Assembly: GCA_903632075.3 (NCBI GenBank)
Contig: CAHIKZ030001813.1
Location: 3,059,501-3,123,500, forward strand
Length of the DNA: 64,000 nt
Source of the DNA: Acanthosepion pharaonis
Lineage: Eukaryota > Mollusca > Cephalopoda > Sepiida > Sepiidae
Direction of reading: 5' to 3'
In this document: piece by piece, positions 20,441 to 31,111 of the stretch
Position numbering within the stretch: position 1 is the stretch's first letter
How the letters are laid out: each line of letters opens with the position of its first letter
Translations under genes and position numbers: made by a program
The notes under the pieces: model-generated
Database searches by the model: none
What the model was told of the DNA's origin: nothing
What the model saw: only the letters and a program-made list of their open reading frames with translations

Positions 20441-21615
20441 AAATTAGTTTTACATTGATAACTCCGACATTCGATAGAAACGATCAATTTACAAACCTAT
20501 TATCCAGAATGAGATTTCTAACCACTTGGTTGTTCTATAAGATGGAAATTCAGAACATTTGGATCGCAAGTATAATGATTCTAAAAGTTGTTATTTGAAA
20601 GAAAAAACAAACCTTCACAATTATTTCCCTAATTCAAGACGAAAAAAACAAACAAACATTGATTAATGACGCATATTTACAAATTGTTCCCTTTTTCACA
20701 TAAATATTTTCTAACAATAAATAATAGGCAGCAGTACTTTGGGAAGGGGGGAATGTTAAATATTTCTTTCGACAATTCGAACAGCCTTCTCAAAAACAAG
20801 GAAAAGGAAGTATTTTCCGGTGTGAAGAAAGCCATTATTTAAACCTTATCGTTCTTTTTCAGTGTTGCATTTTCAAGTAATAACAGGCTTTCTCATAAAT
20901 CGACGCAGTCGCATTGCCTCGTGACAATATGAAACAAATTCAACAGGTAATCTATGCAACATTAATTTCAATATAGACTTCCGTTTAGCCTTACACGTAG
21001 CCGGAAGTGACGGCCGGATACTGAGATTTAATGTGCGATAGTTAAAATTTGCAGCCGCTGCTCTCTTTATTCGTGTGGGCCAGGGAAAAAGTAAACGGGT
21101 AGGAAATGGGGGCGTGCCACTCTTTGTGAGAATGCTGCAAGCAAATCTTGATTAGTTTTAACAGGAAAATAACTTTTTTCGATCAACAAAATTATTTTCT
21201 TTTATATATCTTATCTCCATTATCACGTGTTTTAGCTTCGGGTTTTACGATTTTATTGTGCATTTTTGTGAATTTATAGGAATTAGCTTAGTCGAATTCA
21301 TATGGATTTATCTTTCAATCGATCATTATTTTGTGGCGTAGTGGCTGAAATTGTAACGAGCTTACTTCAAATCTCAGTAGTTGTTATTCGTAGGGGTCAT
21401 AATTTTGAATAACGTTTGCAAAGACAAACAGATCGTCAGTAATTAGATAGTCACAACAGGATTTTACTACTATCGCTAAGTTCGTGCAGCTGCAAAATCA
21501 ACTATACTTATGGCGTGTGATAAGTATCTGACTCCAGTTCGTGCCAAAACAGACTTTTCACTCGAAACCTCCTGGCTACCAACTGAAGATTCACGTGACC
21601 GGACCACCTGTGCTT
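20441..21615. other. AT-rich spacer
   Basis: No gene, RNA or repeat boundary recognised. Confidence 0.4.
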
Positions 21616-21733
21616 GCTTACGGTCAAATCACGCTGAAACACCGGTTCTCGTTCGATCACCGAAGTTAAGCATCGTAGAGCCAGGTTAGTACTTAGATGG
21701 GGGACCGCTTGGGAACTCCTGGTACTGTAAGCC
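21616..21733 (+). pseudogene. 5S rRNA-like sequence (best preserved)
   Basis: This aligns with animal 5S rRNA over its full 118 bases: GCTTACGGTCAAATCACGC, ACACCGGTTCTCGTTCGATC, ACCGAAGTTAAGC, GGTTAGTACTTAGATGGG and GGTACTGTAAGCC. The internal control region is close to consensus, with GGGGG where GGGAG is usual. No T-run terminator follows; the sequence runs into GC-rich DNA. It is therefore probably the head of a retroposon or a pseudogene rather than a working rRNA gene, though transcription is possible. Confidence 0.75.
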
Positions 21734-22115
21734 CCCAAAGTCCAACCCTTACCTCACAGTCGGTGGGGGGGGTTAACGGTAGTGTCAGAGCTATGCCGCC
21801 CGGAACTTCTTTCCTGGTAGGGCCACCCAAGGCGGACAGGTCTGACACACACGCCGGCTAACAAGGGCTCTGGTGAAAATCCAAGGAGCGTCTGCATCGG
21901 TAACCGGCGGCTTCTGGTCGTCCCTGTCTCTGCATCTGTGGGAACCCCGCGGCAAGCAAGAACGTTATCCGAGTAGGCCTGGGTAATTTATCCCAAGAAT
22001 CTTCTTCTCATAACAGGAAGAAGCCGGCTCAATCCGCCCAGGGTGAATGCCGCATCAGTACAGTAGTAGTACCACCTGTACTTGGGTTTGCAAGCATAGG
22101 AACGAACTACATTAT
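21734..22115 (+). other. GC-rich block joined to the 5S-like sequence
   Basis: This block is clearly richer in GC than the surrounding DNA, with CCGCCCGGAACTTC, GGTAGGGCCACCCAAGGCGG, CACGCCGGCTAACAAGGG and GAAGAAGCCGGCTCAATCC. It starts where the 5S-like part stops and ends near CATAGGAACGAACTAC. No long frame is present. It could be the body of a 5S-headed SINE or the 5' untranslated region of a LINE. Confidence 0.45.
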
Positions 22116-22264
22116 AGAAAATATATAAACATGCACCTCAGATAGGATTTCAGCAGCTTCTCAAATATAGCAGATGATAATGTAAGGACCACGTCTGAAT
22201 GAGGGACCACGAAGGCATACACACATATACTATCTGACTATATGACAAGGTATTATTCTTCATT

Positions 22265-22545
22265 AATTTGTTTCGTCGCTTTAGGAATGGGGTGATCATG
22301 AATCTCCGCAGCTTCTTATCCTTCGTAGTTCTTAGTAAAGATTATCTCGTCGCTACCGCCCTCCCTGTTCTGCAAACGGTTTACACAAGCCCATTAAGTA
22401 TTTTATGCGCTATTTTCTTCTGTCTTTTTTACCTTCAGTATGTCATGTGAGTGTCGAATTCTCAAAGCTCTCTTTGTTCGTTATGCGACCTAGAAATTCC
22501 AATTGTCTCTTTCTGGGTCTAAGTATAGGCATCTTTTTGTTTCCA
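22265..22545 (-). pseudogene. RTE-like LINE C-terminal remnant
   Basis: The reverse complement preserves the 3' coding end of the family (GGGGTGATCATGAATCTCC at the terminus, then ATGTCATGTGAGTGTCGAAT and CGTTATGCGACCTAGAAATT). Frames are lost. Confidence 0.65.
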
Positions 22546-23477
22546 GACTAGAATTGATGTCTCGACAAAATCACAGTGGAAATGTCAACGAGAAACCACT
22601 CCAATATTAATCGCAATATCATTCATGGCGAAGTATAGGAGTTGAGTGAAATGCACTGTCAAATATGAGAGATTAACTGCCGTTATCCTAAATCGATGCA
22701 GGGATATCATTATACAAGGTATCATTTCTCAGTCACATATTATAATTACATGTTATGTGACTAAACTCTTGGTTAACTTTTTTGCATATTATGATACAGT
22801 AGAGAAAACATGCTAATGTATGTCGATATCAAACAATAATTCTTGGATGGCAGAATAATTCTTGCGGATATCTGGACAATTTTTCTTGCTTTTTCTGAAA
22901 TATAACAATATTTATTTTTAGCTATACAATTTTTTTATTGCAAAGGTATAAAAAGAATTACCTGAAAAAAAATACTACACTCCGTTCATTTCAACTTCAA
23001 GCAAAGACATTATCAATCAATGGCGTGTTCGGGTGGACTTTCTTTCGTAAGCCTTGTTTCGGAGTTTGATTATGGCGACGATGTGTCTTGTTCAGAATGA
23101 TAAAATTGGGATTTACTGGTGGGGGAAAGGATTGAGGAGAGGTCTGAGAAATATTTACAACCAACAAGAAGAACATAATTTGAAACATGCGACAATTTTA
23201 AATGGTGGCTTACCGGTACAAATATAAGGGAATAAACCATTTGGCTTAATTACTATTCTTTCAAAACACGAATCAGAATGTATAGTCACGCGAGATGTAA
23301 TTTTTACCAGATCAAGTTACCTTCAGCCGTGTGAGTTGAGAAGGGGACGCTTCTGAGATACCACGTGACCAACCGAAGACTCCGGGAAATAAACGAAAAC
23401 TTAATACAGAAAATTTTAGTCATGTGAAACAAACTCCCCAAGTTATTCTCGTAAACGCATGACAACTCGCTCGCTGC
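22546..23477. other. AT-rich spacer
   Basis: No recognisable feature. Short frames here are unlike any family I know. Confidence 0.4.
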
Positions 23478-23649
23478 TAACGTAATTCTTCAAGGTCCAA
23501 CCAACTTCTACAAGTTTACCACAACGACATTCAGTCGGCACTCCTTTTCATCTAACTACGAAGCCTCCGTAGTTGGATGGAAGGAGTGCCGACTGAATAT
23601 CGTTATGGTAAACTCGTAGAGGTTGGTTGGGCCTTGAAGAATTACGTTA
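23478..23649. repeat. Near-perfect hairpin, 82-bp arms
   Basis: The left arm (23478-23560) and right arm (about 23567-23649) are reverse complements with a loop of only about seven bases (AAGCCTC). Arm landmarks are AACGTAATTCTTCAAGG and CAGTCGGCACTCCTT. The few differences are transitions plus one single-base indel. A transcript from either strand would fold into a long double-stranded hairpin. It may be a palindromic MITE or a small-RNA precursor; the sequence alone does not decide. Confidence 0.85.
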
Positions 23650-25105
23650 CCTGTCAACCCAGAACGGCACAGAAAATCGACAACACCTCGTAAAATTCAG
23701 TGTCACTCACTCCACCAAGGACTTAATTTTAACTTTAAATGCAGGTATAAGTTTCTACTTTATTTTTTCTTTGTCTCGATTAATTTTTATTACGCGCTAA
23801 AAAGAATATTTTCAGCATGCTTTTAAGCCCTTCTTTTCACATAAATTATTGCAAACAAATTGTTTCTGTTTCAATTTCACACTGAGTAAGGGTCCTTTTT
23901 ATTGTACTTCTAAAGAAAAGACTAATTGATATTTTTGTATATGGAAAAATCCTCATCATTATTCAAAAATATTTATTTGCATTGTTCTAATCCCATGCCT
24001 ACAAAACTTGGGTTTCATAGAGTTACATTTTGCAGGAATAACCTGAAATCGAACAAACATGGCATTCTGCTCCCTAAACCTTTGATTTAAATGACTTTTA
24101 ATTTATTTTTGTCTTTCGACAAATATGCAGGAAAAAGTGACTTATTCTGACCTGCATACCCACGACTATTTTCCTCCGTGATACTGTTCATCTATTCTTT
24201 AATAAAGATCGTTCGCCTCTGTGTGTGTGTGCATGTGTATATGGATTAACCTCCAACTTTACAATATTTATACATTTAAAATCATATATATTTAGCATGT
24301 TCCAAAGTAAGTTTTCATAAATATTATTTCTTTTTATTACCCTTTATATAAGCGAAGCTATTTATAAATTAAAACAAATATAATAGGATGTTACGACGAT
24401 ATTTTAGCATTTCCTATTTAAACACAACCTCATTTAATTATTTTTTTTACATAAACAGTGGCAAAGTTAATGAATGCGTAAGGAATGAACGAATCGTGGA
24501 ATATTCCATACTTTTCTGTTTAATAAAAGTCGATTTTTAAATTTATAAATTATATGTTTATTTTATATATAAACCCAATTATAAAAAATAAACTTTTAAC
24601 CAAAAAAAAACATTAAACAAATTTGTATATATTTACATACATACACCCGATGGCATTCAATTATTTTTTAAAGAAACGGTAAGTAAAAATTAAATAAAAT
24701 TGAAAATAAAAAGATTAAAATAATATATGGGCAATAATTTTATTTAATAAAGTGCTTACTTGTTTTAGAACTTAAACATTTTCTGTGAAAAGCGAGAGAC
24801 TCTCTTTTCTTAGAAAGACAATTTCATATTTTTACCCATTAAAACAATATTAACCAAAAAAAAAAAAATAAATGAAAAATGACTGAATTAAAACGAAAAA
24901 AAAACTGTTTAATTTACAAATATCTTCGCCTATATAAAGAGTACAGAAATAAATTATGAAAACCTTCCTTGGAACAAATGTCTAAATTCTTAAGTTGCCA
25001 ATTTTAAACAGAACAAACATGCACATAAATGATTTTCTTTATACATTTATTTAAATAGAGATGAAAAATTAAATTAAATTTTAATCAATATTTTTAGAAA
25101 AAATT
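23650..25105. other. AT-rich spacer
   Basis: Very AT-rich with A runs at about 24603 and 24855. No frame or repeat boundary recognised. Confidence 0.45.
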
Positions 25106-25109
25106 AAAT

Positions 25110-25465
25110 GACTGTTTAAATAGGAATGTGGATTCTAAGAATACTATAGACTGAACATGTGAGCAACGATGAAGTTTTAGAGAAAACGGAAACAAGACAT
25201 TTATACTTAACATTAGAAAGAGAGAGTTGAAATTTCTAGGGCACATATTGAGGAAAGAGGGATTGGAAACTTTGATACCCACAGGACAGATTGAAGGCAA
25301 GAGAAAAATGATGCATAACCTAAATATAGCTTAAGGAAATGGATGGAGGAGCAATATTTAGAAGAGATAAGAAAAACAAAATTTATTGCGAAGGTCAGGA
25401 AATTGTGAAGAGCCATGACCGCTTATGTTATGAAAGGACACGATACATAGAAGAAGATTATTAAT
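25110..25465 (+). pseudogene. RTE-like LINE C-terminal fragment
   Basis: Plus-strand sequence corresponds to the 3' coding end: the EHVSNDEVLE region at 25153-25180, RKRELKFLGHILRKEGLE near 25213-25270, and the 3' end CGCTTATGTTATGAAAGG at about 25419. Stops interrupt it. Confidence 0.7.
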
Positions 25466-25664
25466 ATTGTTCATTATGAATTTGTACATTACTAGTGTTA
25501 TTTTGATATAATACATGAGCAACGCTGCTAGTCTAAAATATGAAATGTTAGCATTTCTTACATGCATATTTCAAAAATAGATTTAACTTTTTTCAAATGA
25601 AATCCGTTGTTTTTTTTTTTAAATATTGTTTGCTTCCTAAATAAAAAAAATGACTGAAATTTAG
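25466..25664. other. Short AT-rich spacer
   Basis: Nothing recognised. Confidence 0.4.
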
Positions 25665-26540
25665 GCCCTTCGAGACATAGGTGATCATGACTCTCAACAA
25701 CTTCTCCTCTTTTGTTGCTTTTTATCCTTTATCTACCATCATTTCACAGAAACTTGTTAAGTAGGTTACTTGCTGTTTCCCTATGCTTCTCTTGCTTTCA
25801 ATATGTCTTTTGAGTATTAGATTCTCTAGGCCCTCTTTCCTCGTTATTTGTCCCAGAAGTCTCATGTATTTCTTTTTTATTGTAGTTCCTATCTTCCTTA
25901 AAACTTCCTCGTTACTCATATGTTCTGTCCATGATATTCATTGATAGAACCACATTTCTATCGCTTCAAGTGATTTCTTCATCTGTGGAAATATTGTCCC
26001 GCATTCACTGCCATATAGATTAGTTTTTGCATTGCAATTCAATATTCTTTTCTTTGTTTCTATGAACATTTTCCTATCTCTTAATTTTTCTCTTGGTTTC
26101 TCGGAAGCATCTTTGACTTTTTCTATGCCTCTTCGGATTTCTGTGTCACATTTTTCGAATGTAGAATTTATGTATCGGATTGAATTTAACATCCCTAATA
26201 CAAATCTCAGACCTTGTGCTGTCTCTATTGCTGACAACCATGTAAACTTTCTTTTTTCTTCTTATTGTTGATACTCAGTCCTTTCTTCTTGCTTTCTTTT
26301 ACTAATTTATCTGAAAGATTTTTTTTTCAGTTTTCCTTCTGGGTCTGGCATCAAGACAGTTGCATTTGTCTATCTTATGCTGTAAGTGCATCTCTGTTAA
26401 TAAATCCTTGTAGGTCTTCTAGTTCTCTTCGGGTCGTTTCGCGGTATAATTTAATTAAATCCGGCAAGAAAACACATTTTTGTCTTACTCCTTTTTTATT
26501 TTTGTATAGGAACTGAGTTTGTTCCCTATCCGCATGTACT
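25665..26540 (-). pseudogene. RTE-like LINE fragment
   Basis: The minus-strand frames at 25722-25919 and 25938-26237 read MSNEEVLRKIGT, LLGQITRKEGLENLIL, and further upstream KMKKSLEAIEMWFYQ, ETKKRILNCNAKTNLYGSEC. To the right, near 26485-26510, the sequence matches the GVRQGC part of the reverse transcriptase. So this copy reaches from the 3' end back into the catalytic core, but the YADD region is degraded. Confidence 0.75.
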
Positions 26541-26689
26541 TATTACAATTTTAAATTAATGAAAACTAGTTTGAATAATTATAATAATAAATTTTGAATT
26601 TAACGAAAATTTTTAATCTGAAATTGAAACTTCAGAATTAAATCTACCAACTCACTGATCCAAATAACAGACTTTATTTTTTAGTAGTT

Positions 26690-27205
26690 TATGGACAAAG
26701 ATGCATTCCAAAAGCTAAGCAGATTATTGGGAAACAGAAAAAATTCGTTAGAAACAAAGAAAAGAGTGCTGAACTGTTACGTGATATCTATCCTTTTCTA
26801 TGACAGCGAATGCTGGACAACCTGCCCAAAGATGAAGCAACAGAAATGTTCTACAGAAAGATGCTGAGGATACCACTGATCGAACATGTGAGCAACAAGG
26901 AGGTTTTAGAGAAAATGGAAACAAAAAGGAAACTTATGCTTAACATCAGGAAGAGGAAGTTAAAATTTCTAGGTCATGTAATGAGGAAGGAGGGCTTGAA
27001 AAACCTGATACTCACAGGATAGAGTGATGGAAAGCGGTACAGAGGAAAGCAGCGCGTAACATACTTGATAAGCTTGAGTTAATGGATGGTATAACAGGTT
27101 TTTGGGAGAAATAGCAAAAAGACAAAACTTATTAAGATCTACAAGGAACAGGAAGATGTGGAGGGTCATGATCGCTTACGTCCTGAAGGAACACGGCTCA
27201 TAAAA
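26690..27205 (+). pseudogene. RTE-like LINE C-terminal fragment
   Basis: The frame at 26810-27022 reads MLDNLPKDEATEMFYRKMLRIPLIEHVSNKEVLEKM in order (motifs FYRKMLRIP and EHVSNKEVLEKM), then RKRKLKFLGHVMRKEGLKNL. The 3' end, ATCGCTTACGTCCTGAAGG, is at about 27171. It lies head-to-head with the minus-strand copy at 25665-26540, so transcripts across both could pair. Confidence 0.75.
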
Positions 27206-27224
27206 GAAGAAGTTTGAATAAAGA

Positions 27225-27790
27225 TGCTGAGAAATGGTTCCCTTCATCGCTCCAGGAAGTACCTGACACCTCTTGTTATAATCTACCAGAGCTGAAAAGA
27301 GAGTACTGCTGCCATAAACAGTCAGGAGCTTTCGAGTTTTCACTTTCTGGTCCGGATAGAGTCCAAAATCGTCTCCGCGTCCTTGTGGGTGACAAATTAT
27401 TTTCCACCCTACAACCTCTTTATCATAGACGCAACGTTGCAAGCTTCTCGCTATTCTATCGCTATTTCCATGGAAAGTGTTCAGACGAACTACATTCCTT
27501 AGTTCCACCAGTTCGAAACTTTCACGGCTAAGACCTCACATTTTGGCGGACCACCATCATTCCCTTCGTATTCATTTATTAAGATGTAAGTTGCGCTGGA
27601 GCAGCTTCTTCCCGCGAACCACTGCGCTGTGAAACCAACTCCAAAGAGGATGCTTTCCTTAGCACTACAATCTTAATCTTTTCATCTCTAGGATTAACCG
27701 TTATCATCCCCACATATCCGCATAAACTGTGCCTCTTACCCTCAACCCCGAGTGATTCAGGGCTTTGTACAAGATGAACATCATTGTAAA
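27225..27790 (+). pseudogene. CR1/Jockey-like LINE C-terminal fragment
   Basis: The plus-strand frame at 27214-27531 reads PDRVQNRLRVLVGDKLFSTL, then QPLYHRRNVASFSLFYRYFHGKCS and LHSLVPPVRNF. This is the conserved LINE tail described at 13425. Downstream the FPRTTAL-like stretch and the 3' end are also present but shifted in frame. Confidence 0.8.
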
Positions 27791-27902
27791 AAAAAATGAT
27801 ATATGTTAATGTCTTTCACCGGAAAATAATGGCTGCTTTACATTCATGGCACCATTTTGCCCCGAATTCTCTGTACCATTCGTTTCCAGGCCAACAATTG
27901 AC

Positions 27903-27903
<1 letters not shown>

Positions 27904-27951
<48 letters not shown>
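27904..27951. repeat. (TA)n microsatellite
   Basis: About 48 bp of TA, directly visible. It abuts the inverted repeat at 27951. Confidence 0.95.
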
Positions 27952-27954
<3 letters not shown>

Positions 27955-28222
27955 GAAAAATATACTAAAAAACAAAAAAAAATCCTAATATGCGATTATG
28001 CTGTTTTAATGTTTAATGTCAACGTCGGACGTTTCGGTCTAATAGACCATCATCAGGACATATTCATAAAACATAATTAACATAGACCATATACAATTCA
28101 ACATGAAAAAGACGGTGAACATAAAAGCAATACCAATCCAAACAGACGTTGACATTAAACATTAAAACAGCATAATCGCATATTAGGATTTTTGTCTGTT
28201 TTTTCAGTATATTTTTCTTCAT
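27951..28222. mobile_element. Inverted pair of Penelope-like ends
   Basis: The arm 27951-28026 (reverse complement GACATTAAACATTAAAACAG, then CATAATCGCATATTAGG) recurs in plus orientation at 28147-28222. Between them lie the candidate ribozyme (28016-28061) and about 85 bp of other DNA. These arms are typical of the long terminal repeats of Penelope-like retroelements, which often occur inverted. No protein-coding part is left. Confidence 0.65.
28016..28061 (-). ncRNA. Candidate hammerhead ribozyme
   Basis: All core parts are present on the minus strand in order. Stem I pairs ATGTC with GACAT. CTGATGA follows (complement of 28050-28056). Stem II is GGTC/GACC with loop TATTA. GAA and A15.1 come next, then stem III ACGT/ACGT with loop CCG, and a UU before the cleavage site. 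One unpaired U follows CTGATGA, which is not in the strict consensus. Hammerheads in the terminal repeats of Penelope-like elements are known, and the flanking sequence fits such a terminus. Activity is not shown by sequence alone. Confidence 0.6.
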
Positions 28223-28251
28223 ACTGTCGGATCTATATCCATATATTTGCT

Positions 28252-28254
28252 TAC

Positions 28255-28320
<66 letters not shown>
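28252..28320. repeat. (TA)n(TG)n microsatellite
   Basis: TA dinucleotides followed by about 50 bp of TG, directly visible. Confidence 0.95.
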
Positions 28321-28322
<2 letters not shown>

Positions 28323-28504
28323 TCACTTAACGACCGGGTTATGTTCGAACTACCTGGTCGCTAAACTGGAGGTTGTAAATGACCGCTTTTTTCAGCCATA
28401 CCAAGCATGTATTAGATTTGTGTTAACCAACGTCGAATCGGTTTAACATCACTTTTGAAACATTTCCAATTCATTTCTAGATGTTTATACAGTACAGTAA
28501 AGTA
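28321..28504. other. Short stretch with a repeat-end-like motif
   Basis: TCCTCACTTAACGACCGGGTTATG at about 28320 resembles the start of widespread short DNA repeats (CCTCACTTAACGACC type), with GGTCGCTAAACTGGAGG downstream. The remainder is unremarkable. Confidence 0.3.
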
Positions 28505-28826
28505 CAGAACAGTAAGCAAGGGATCATGGCTCTTTACAACTTCCTGCCTTTTGTTGTTCTAAGTAACTTTTAATTCTTCACAATCCTTCTTTTTTCCTTG
28601 TTCTGCTATCCACTAACACAATCTCGTTAAGTAGGTTCCTCTCTGTTTTCCACTTTTTCGTTTGTCCTGTGGGCTTTAAATTCTCTGTGCCTTCTTTTCT
28701 CATTATGTTCTCCAGCTAATATAAATAGTATTGTTAATATCATAATGCTTATATAAATATCCATTTAGTTCCTGTTTTTCTTAAAACTTTCACGTTGCTC
28801 ATATTTTCAATCCATCGTATTCTCAT
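28505..28826 (-). pseudogene. RTE-like LINE, left part of an interrupted copy
   Basis: The reverse complement corresponds to the 3' coding end of the family, from GATCATGGCTCTTTACAAC to the EHVSNE-encoding GTTGCTCATATTTTCAATCC. It stops at TCAT (28823-28826), where the provirus begins, and resumes at 39371 with TCATCATCTG and TTCTGTTGTTCC. The LINE was there first. Confidence 0.75.
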
Positions 28827-29871
28827 TGTGGCACCTTGCATTATTAGAAATATTCATAGAAATATGATTTAATTTTTTCTTACTCGGTTTACTAAACAAG
28901 TTGTTGATTTTTTTTAAAACGGAAAATAATTGAGTTGAAAATAATTCACTAAGATTGTACTTAGACGATCCTAAGGGAAGAAGAGGAAAGAAAAGAGAGG
29001 GAGAAGAGAGAGGAGGAGGAAGAAGAGGGAAAGAGGGAGAGTTGGAGTGGAGTTGCAGCTGGACCGCGGGCAGGGATAGAGCCTGAACGCGGCCATCAGG
29101 CCCGATTCACTCGCCCCTTTGCGGGCAAGAGAATCCTCAGACAAGAAATCCTTCCAGCCCAAGTCGAAGACAGAAGTTCAGCCCCGGACGGCAGCGAGAA
29201 GAGATCACCTCGGACGACAGAGAGTTGCGGCTGAGTTGCGGCAAGAGATCCTTCCAGCCCAAGTCGAAGACAAGAGAACTTCCAGCCTAAGTCGACGAAG
29301 AAGAAGAAATACAACTCAAGTCGAAGAGAAGAATCAACTGCGAATGATCGATAGAAATTAGCCCCAGTGTCGAACCAAACCACACTCCGACATACACAAT
29401 TCTAAAGAGTAGGCAATCCGAAATCTTTAGGTTGTGTGATAGAAGCTTGGTGCCATAGTCCACAGAGCGGGTCGGGAAATGAGAACAATTTTGTTTTTAT
29501 GTAACGGACATCAAGATATAAAAGGTTGTTACCCATTTTTTTTCATCAGCAATCTTTTTGTCTCGTGAGTTTATTTTCTCTTTTATTTGTGTTTTGCCAC
29601 CCCGTCGGACTCAACTTGTATCGGCCCCAATCCCTGCTGGTCCCGTCTGTCTAAGATCTAAACACAGCGTGGGTAGACAGACCGGAGATCGGTACAGTTG
29701 CTTTAGTGACCAGGTATTGGAAGCGAGTTGGGAAAGGCGAGGCTGGTGATCATCCAACCAAGGGGTTGGAGCGGCACGCTTGGAACCAGGAGGAGCGACC
29801 AGGAGGAGCGACGTCACAGTTGGCGCCGTAACCAAGGGATTCGACCCTGGGCCAGGTGTGTAACCGTCACA
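28827..29871 (+). repeat. 5' LTR
   Basis: The LTR is 1,045 bp and bounded by TG and CA. A TATA box TATAAAAG lies at 29517-29524, so transcription probably starts near 29550. The first 880 bases or so match the 3' LTR with only about six differences, mostly single-base or few-base indels. Near its right end it carries extra sequence, including a first PBS-like motif at 29821, that the 3' LTR lacks. The unit AAATCCTTCCAGCCCAAGTC recurs at about 29149 and 29248 within the LTR. No AATAAA signal is obvious. Confidence 0.95.
29517..29524 (+). promoter_or_regulatory. LTR TATA box
   Basis: TATAAAAG in the middle of the LTR; the same box is in the 3' LTR at about 39064. It is the only clear core-promoter element. 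Confidence 0.6.
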
Positions 29872-29930
29872 TGTGGTGCCGTGACCAGGATCAACCCTGA
29901 GACAACCACGTCACATATGGTGCCGTGGTG
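29821..29930 (+). promoter_or_regulatory. Primer-binding region, three PBS-like motifs
   Basis: TGGCGCCGTAACCAAGG (29821), TGGTGCCGTGACCAGGAT (29874) and TGGTGCCGTGGTGACC (29918) each follow GTCACA plus two bases. The 3' LTR ends at the GTCACA that precedes the second motif, so 29874-29891 is the likely primer site. The priming tRNA cannot be named with confidence; GTCACGG in the complement hints at an arginine-type tRNA 3' end. Confidence 0.65.
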
Positions 29931-30109
29931 ACCGAGGGATTTCAGCCCTGAGAAGACCACGATCGACCGCCGTTGCTGAAAATTCAGACAGAACTCAGAA
30001 CGACCCGGGACAAAAGGAAAAGAAAGAACAGAATCGTCTGTAAGGTAGGACACCTTATTTTATTTCCCAACCTCGATTGTTGCTGCATAGACTGTCTTTC
30101 TCTGTAGAC

Positions 30110-31103
30110 ATGTCAGATTATGATTCGGATAGAGCAGTGGGGGGTGAAGAGGAAGTAGGGCGGGGGTTGTCAGTGGATCTAAGGAAGCTGTTGGGTGGAC
30201 CGAGGGTCCCAGTATTTGATGGCAGCGGGAAGGAGTTTAAAAACTGGCTGGCAATCCTCGAGAAGAGCCGAACCATCTACGAGCTCTCGGACCAAGAAAC
30301 CCTGTATTTGGCATACGATGCCACAAAGGGAAAAGCGTCTGAGTTCGTGAGGGGGCTCTTGGAGAACCAACCCCGCTTGGCTTGGGAAGAAATAAAAAGA
30401 CTACTGACCAAAGAATTCGCCGACGAAGGTACGGCCATAGAGGCCATGAGGGCCCTTTTAAAACTAACACAGCTACGGGATGAAACCCCGGGAGAATTGG
30501 GGGCCCGAGCGGGGAAGCTATCGTCATTGGCATTCCCCGAAGTGGTCAGGGATAATGCGGTTATGCAGGCTCAACTGGCGGACCTGTATGTAGAGGCGCT
30601 GAGCGACGAGCGTGTTCGTCACGGCGTATTGAAAGAAGGACCGCTCAGACTGTCGGCAGCGATAGAGCTGGCCAGGGAGAGCCAGGGGGTGAAGAGGTGT
30701 GGGAAGAAGCAGATACCAAGTCAGGAGGCTGGAAGAAGGGGGGTAGGCGGAAGAACCCCGTGTGGAATCAGAGGGTTAAGGAAGAGGTGGATCGGGCAGA
30801 ATTATGGGAGGAGGACCCCAATAGAAGGGCATGGTCGACCAGGCATGGCTTTTATAAGCCCACGCCGGGTCGATACGGGCTGGTCTGCTGGACCTGTGGG
30901 TACGAGGACCACAGGGCGGCGGAATGTCCGACGAAGTGGGGGTTGCCCCAGACTTCAATCAGGACAGATGCACCAGGTGTGGTAAGAAAGGACACCTGGC
31001 CAAGTGGTGCGGGCTGAGGAAGGGTGCCCCACCGATATTAACAAAGAAGGCTGAGCCCAAGAGACCGGCCCAGGGAAAAGCCAGCGGGCCACCCCAGAAT
31101 TAA
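30110..31103 (+). pseudogene. gag: gag, broken by frameshifts
   Basis: Gag is the structural protein of the virus-like core and packages the RNA. The likely start is the ATG at 30110 (MSDYDSD). The capsid-like part includes VPVFDGSGKEFKNWL and YLAYDATKGKASEF, followed by an alpha-helical stretch to about 30685. The frame then changes near 30690 and again near 30950. Zinc knuckle 1 is CWTCGYEDHRAAEC (30889-30930) and knuckle 2 is CTRCGKKGHLAKWC (30969-31010). That frame stops with TAA at 31101-31103. Two more knuckles follow in the next open frame. Breaks may be real decay or homopolymer errors in the assembly. Confidence 0.9.
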
Positions 31104-31111
31104 GAGGGAGG

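Noticed and set aside
21508..21738. Minus-strand frame of 76 codons
   Set aside because: It is the reverse complement of the 5S-like sequence.
29096..29383. Frames inside the LTR, repeated at 38685-38930
   Set aside because: They lie in the LTR on the opposite strand or out of any known LTR protein. Copies differ in frame between the two LTRs.
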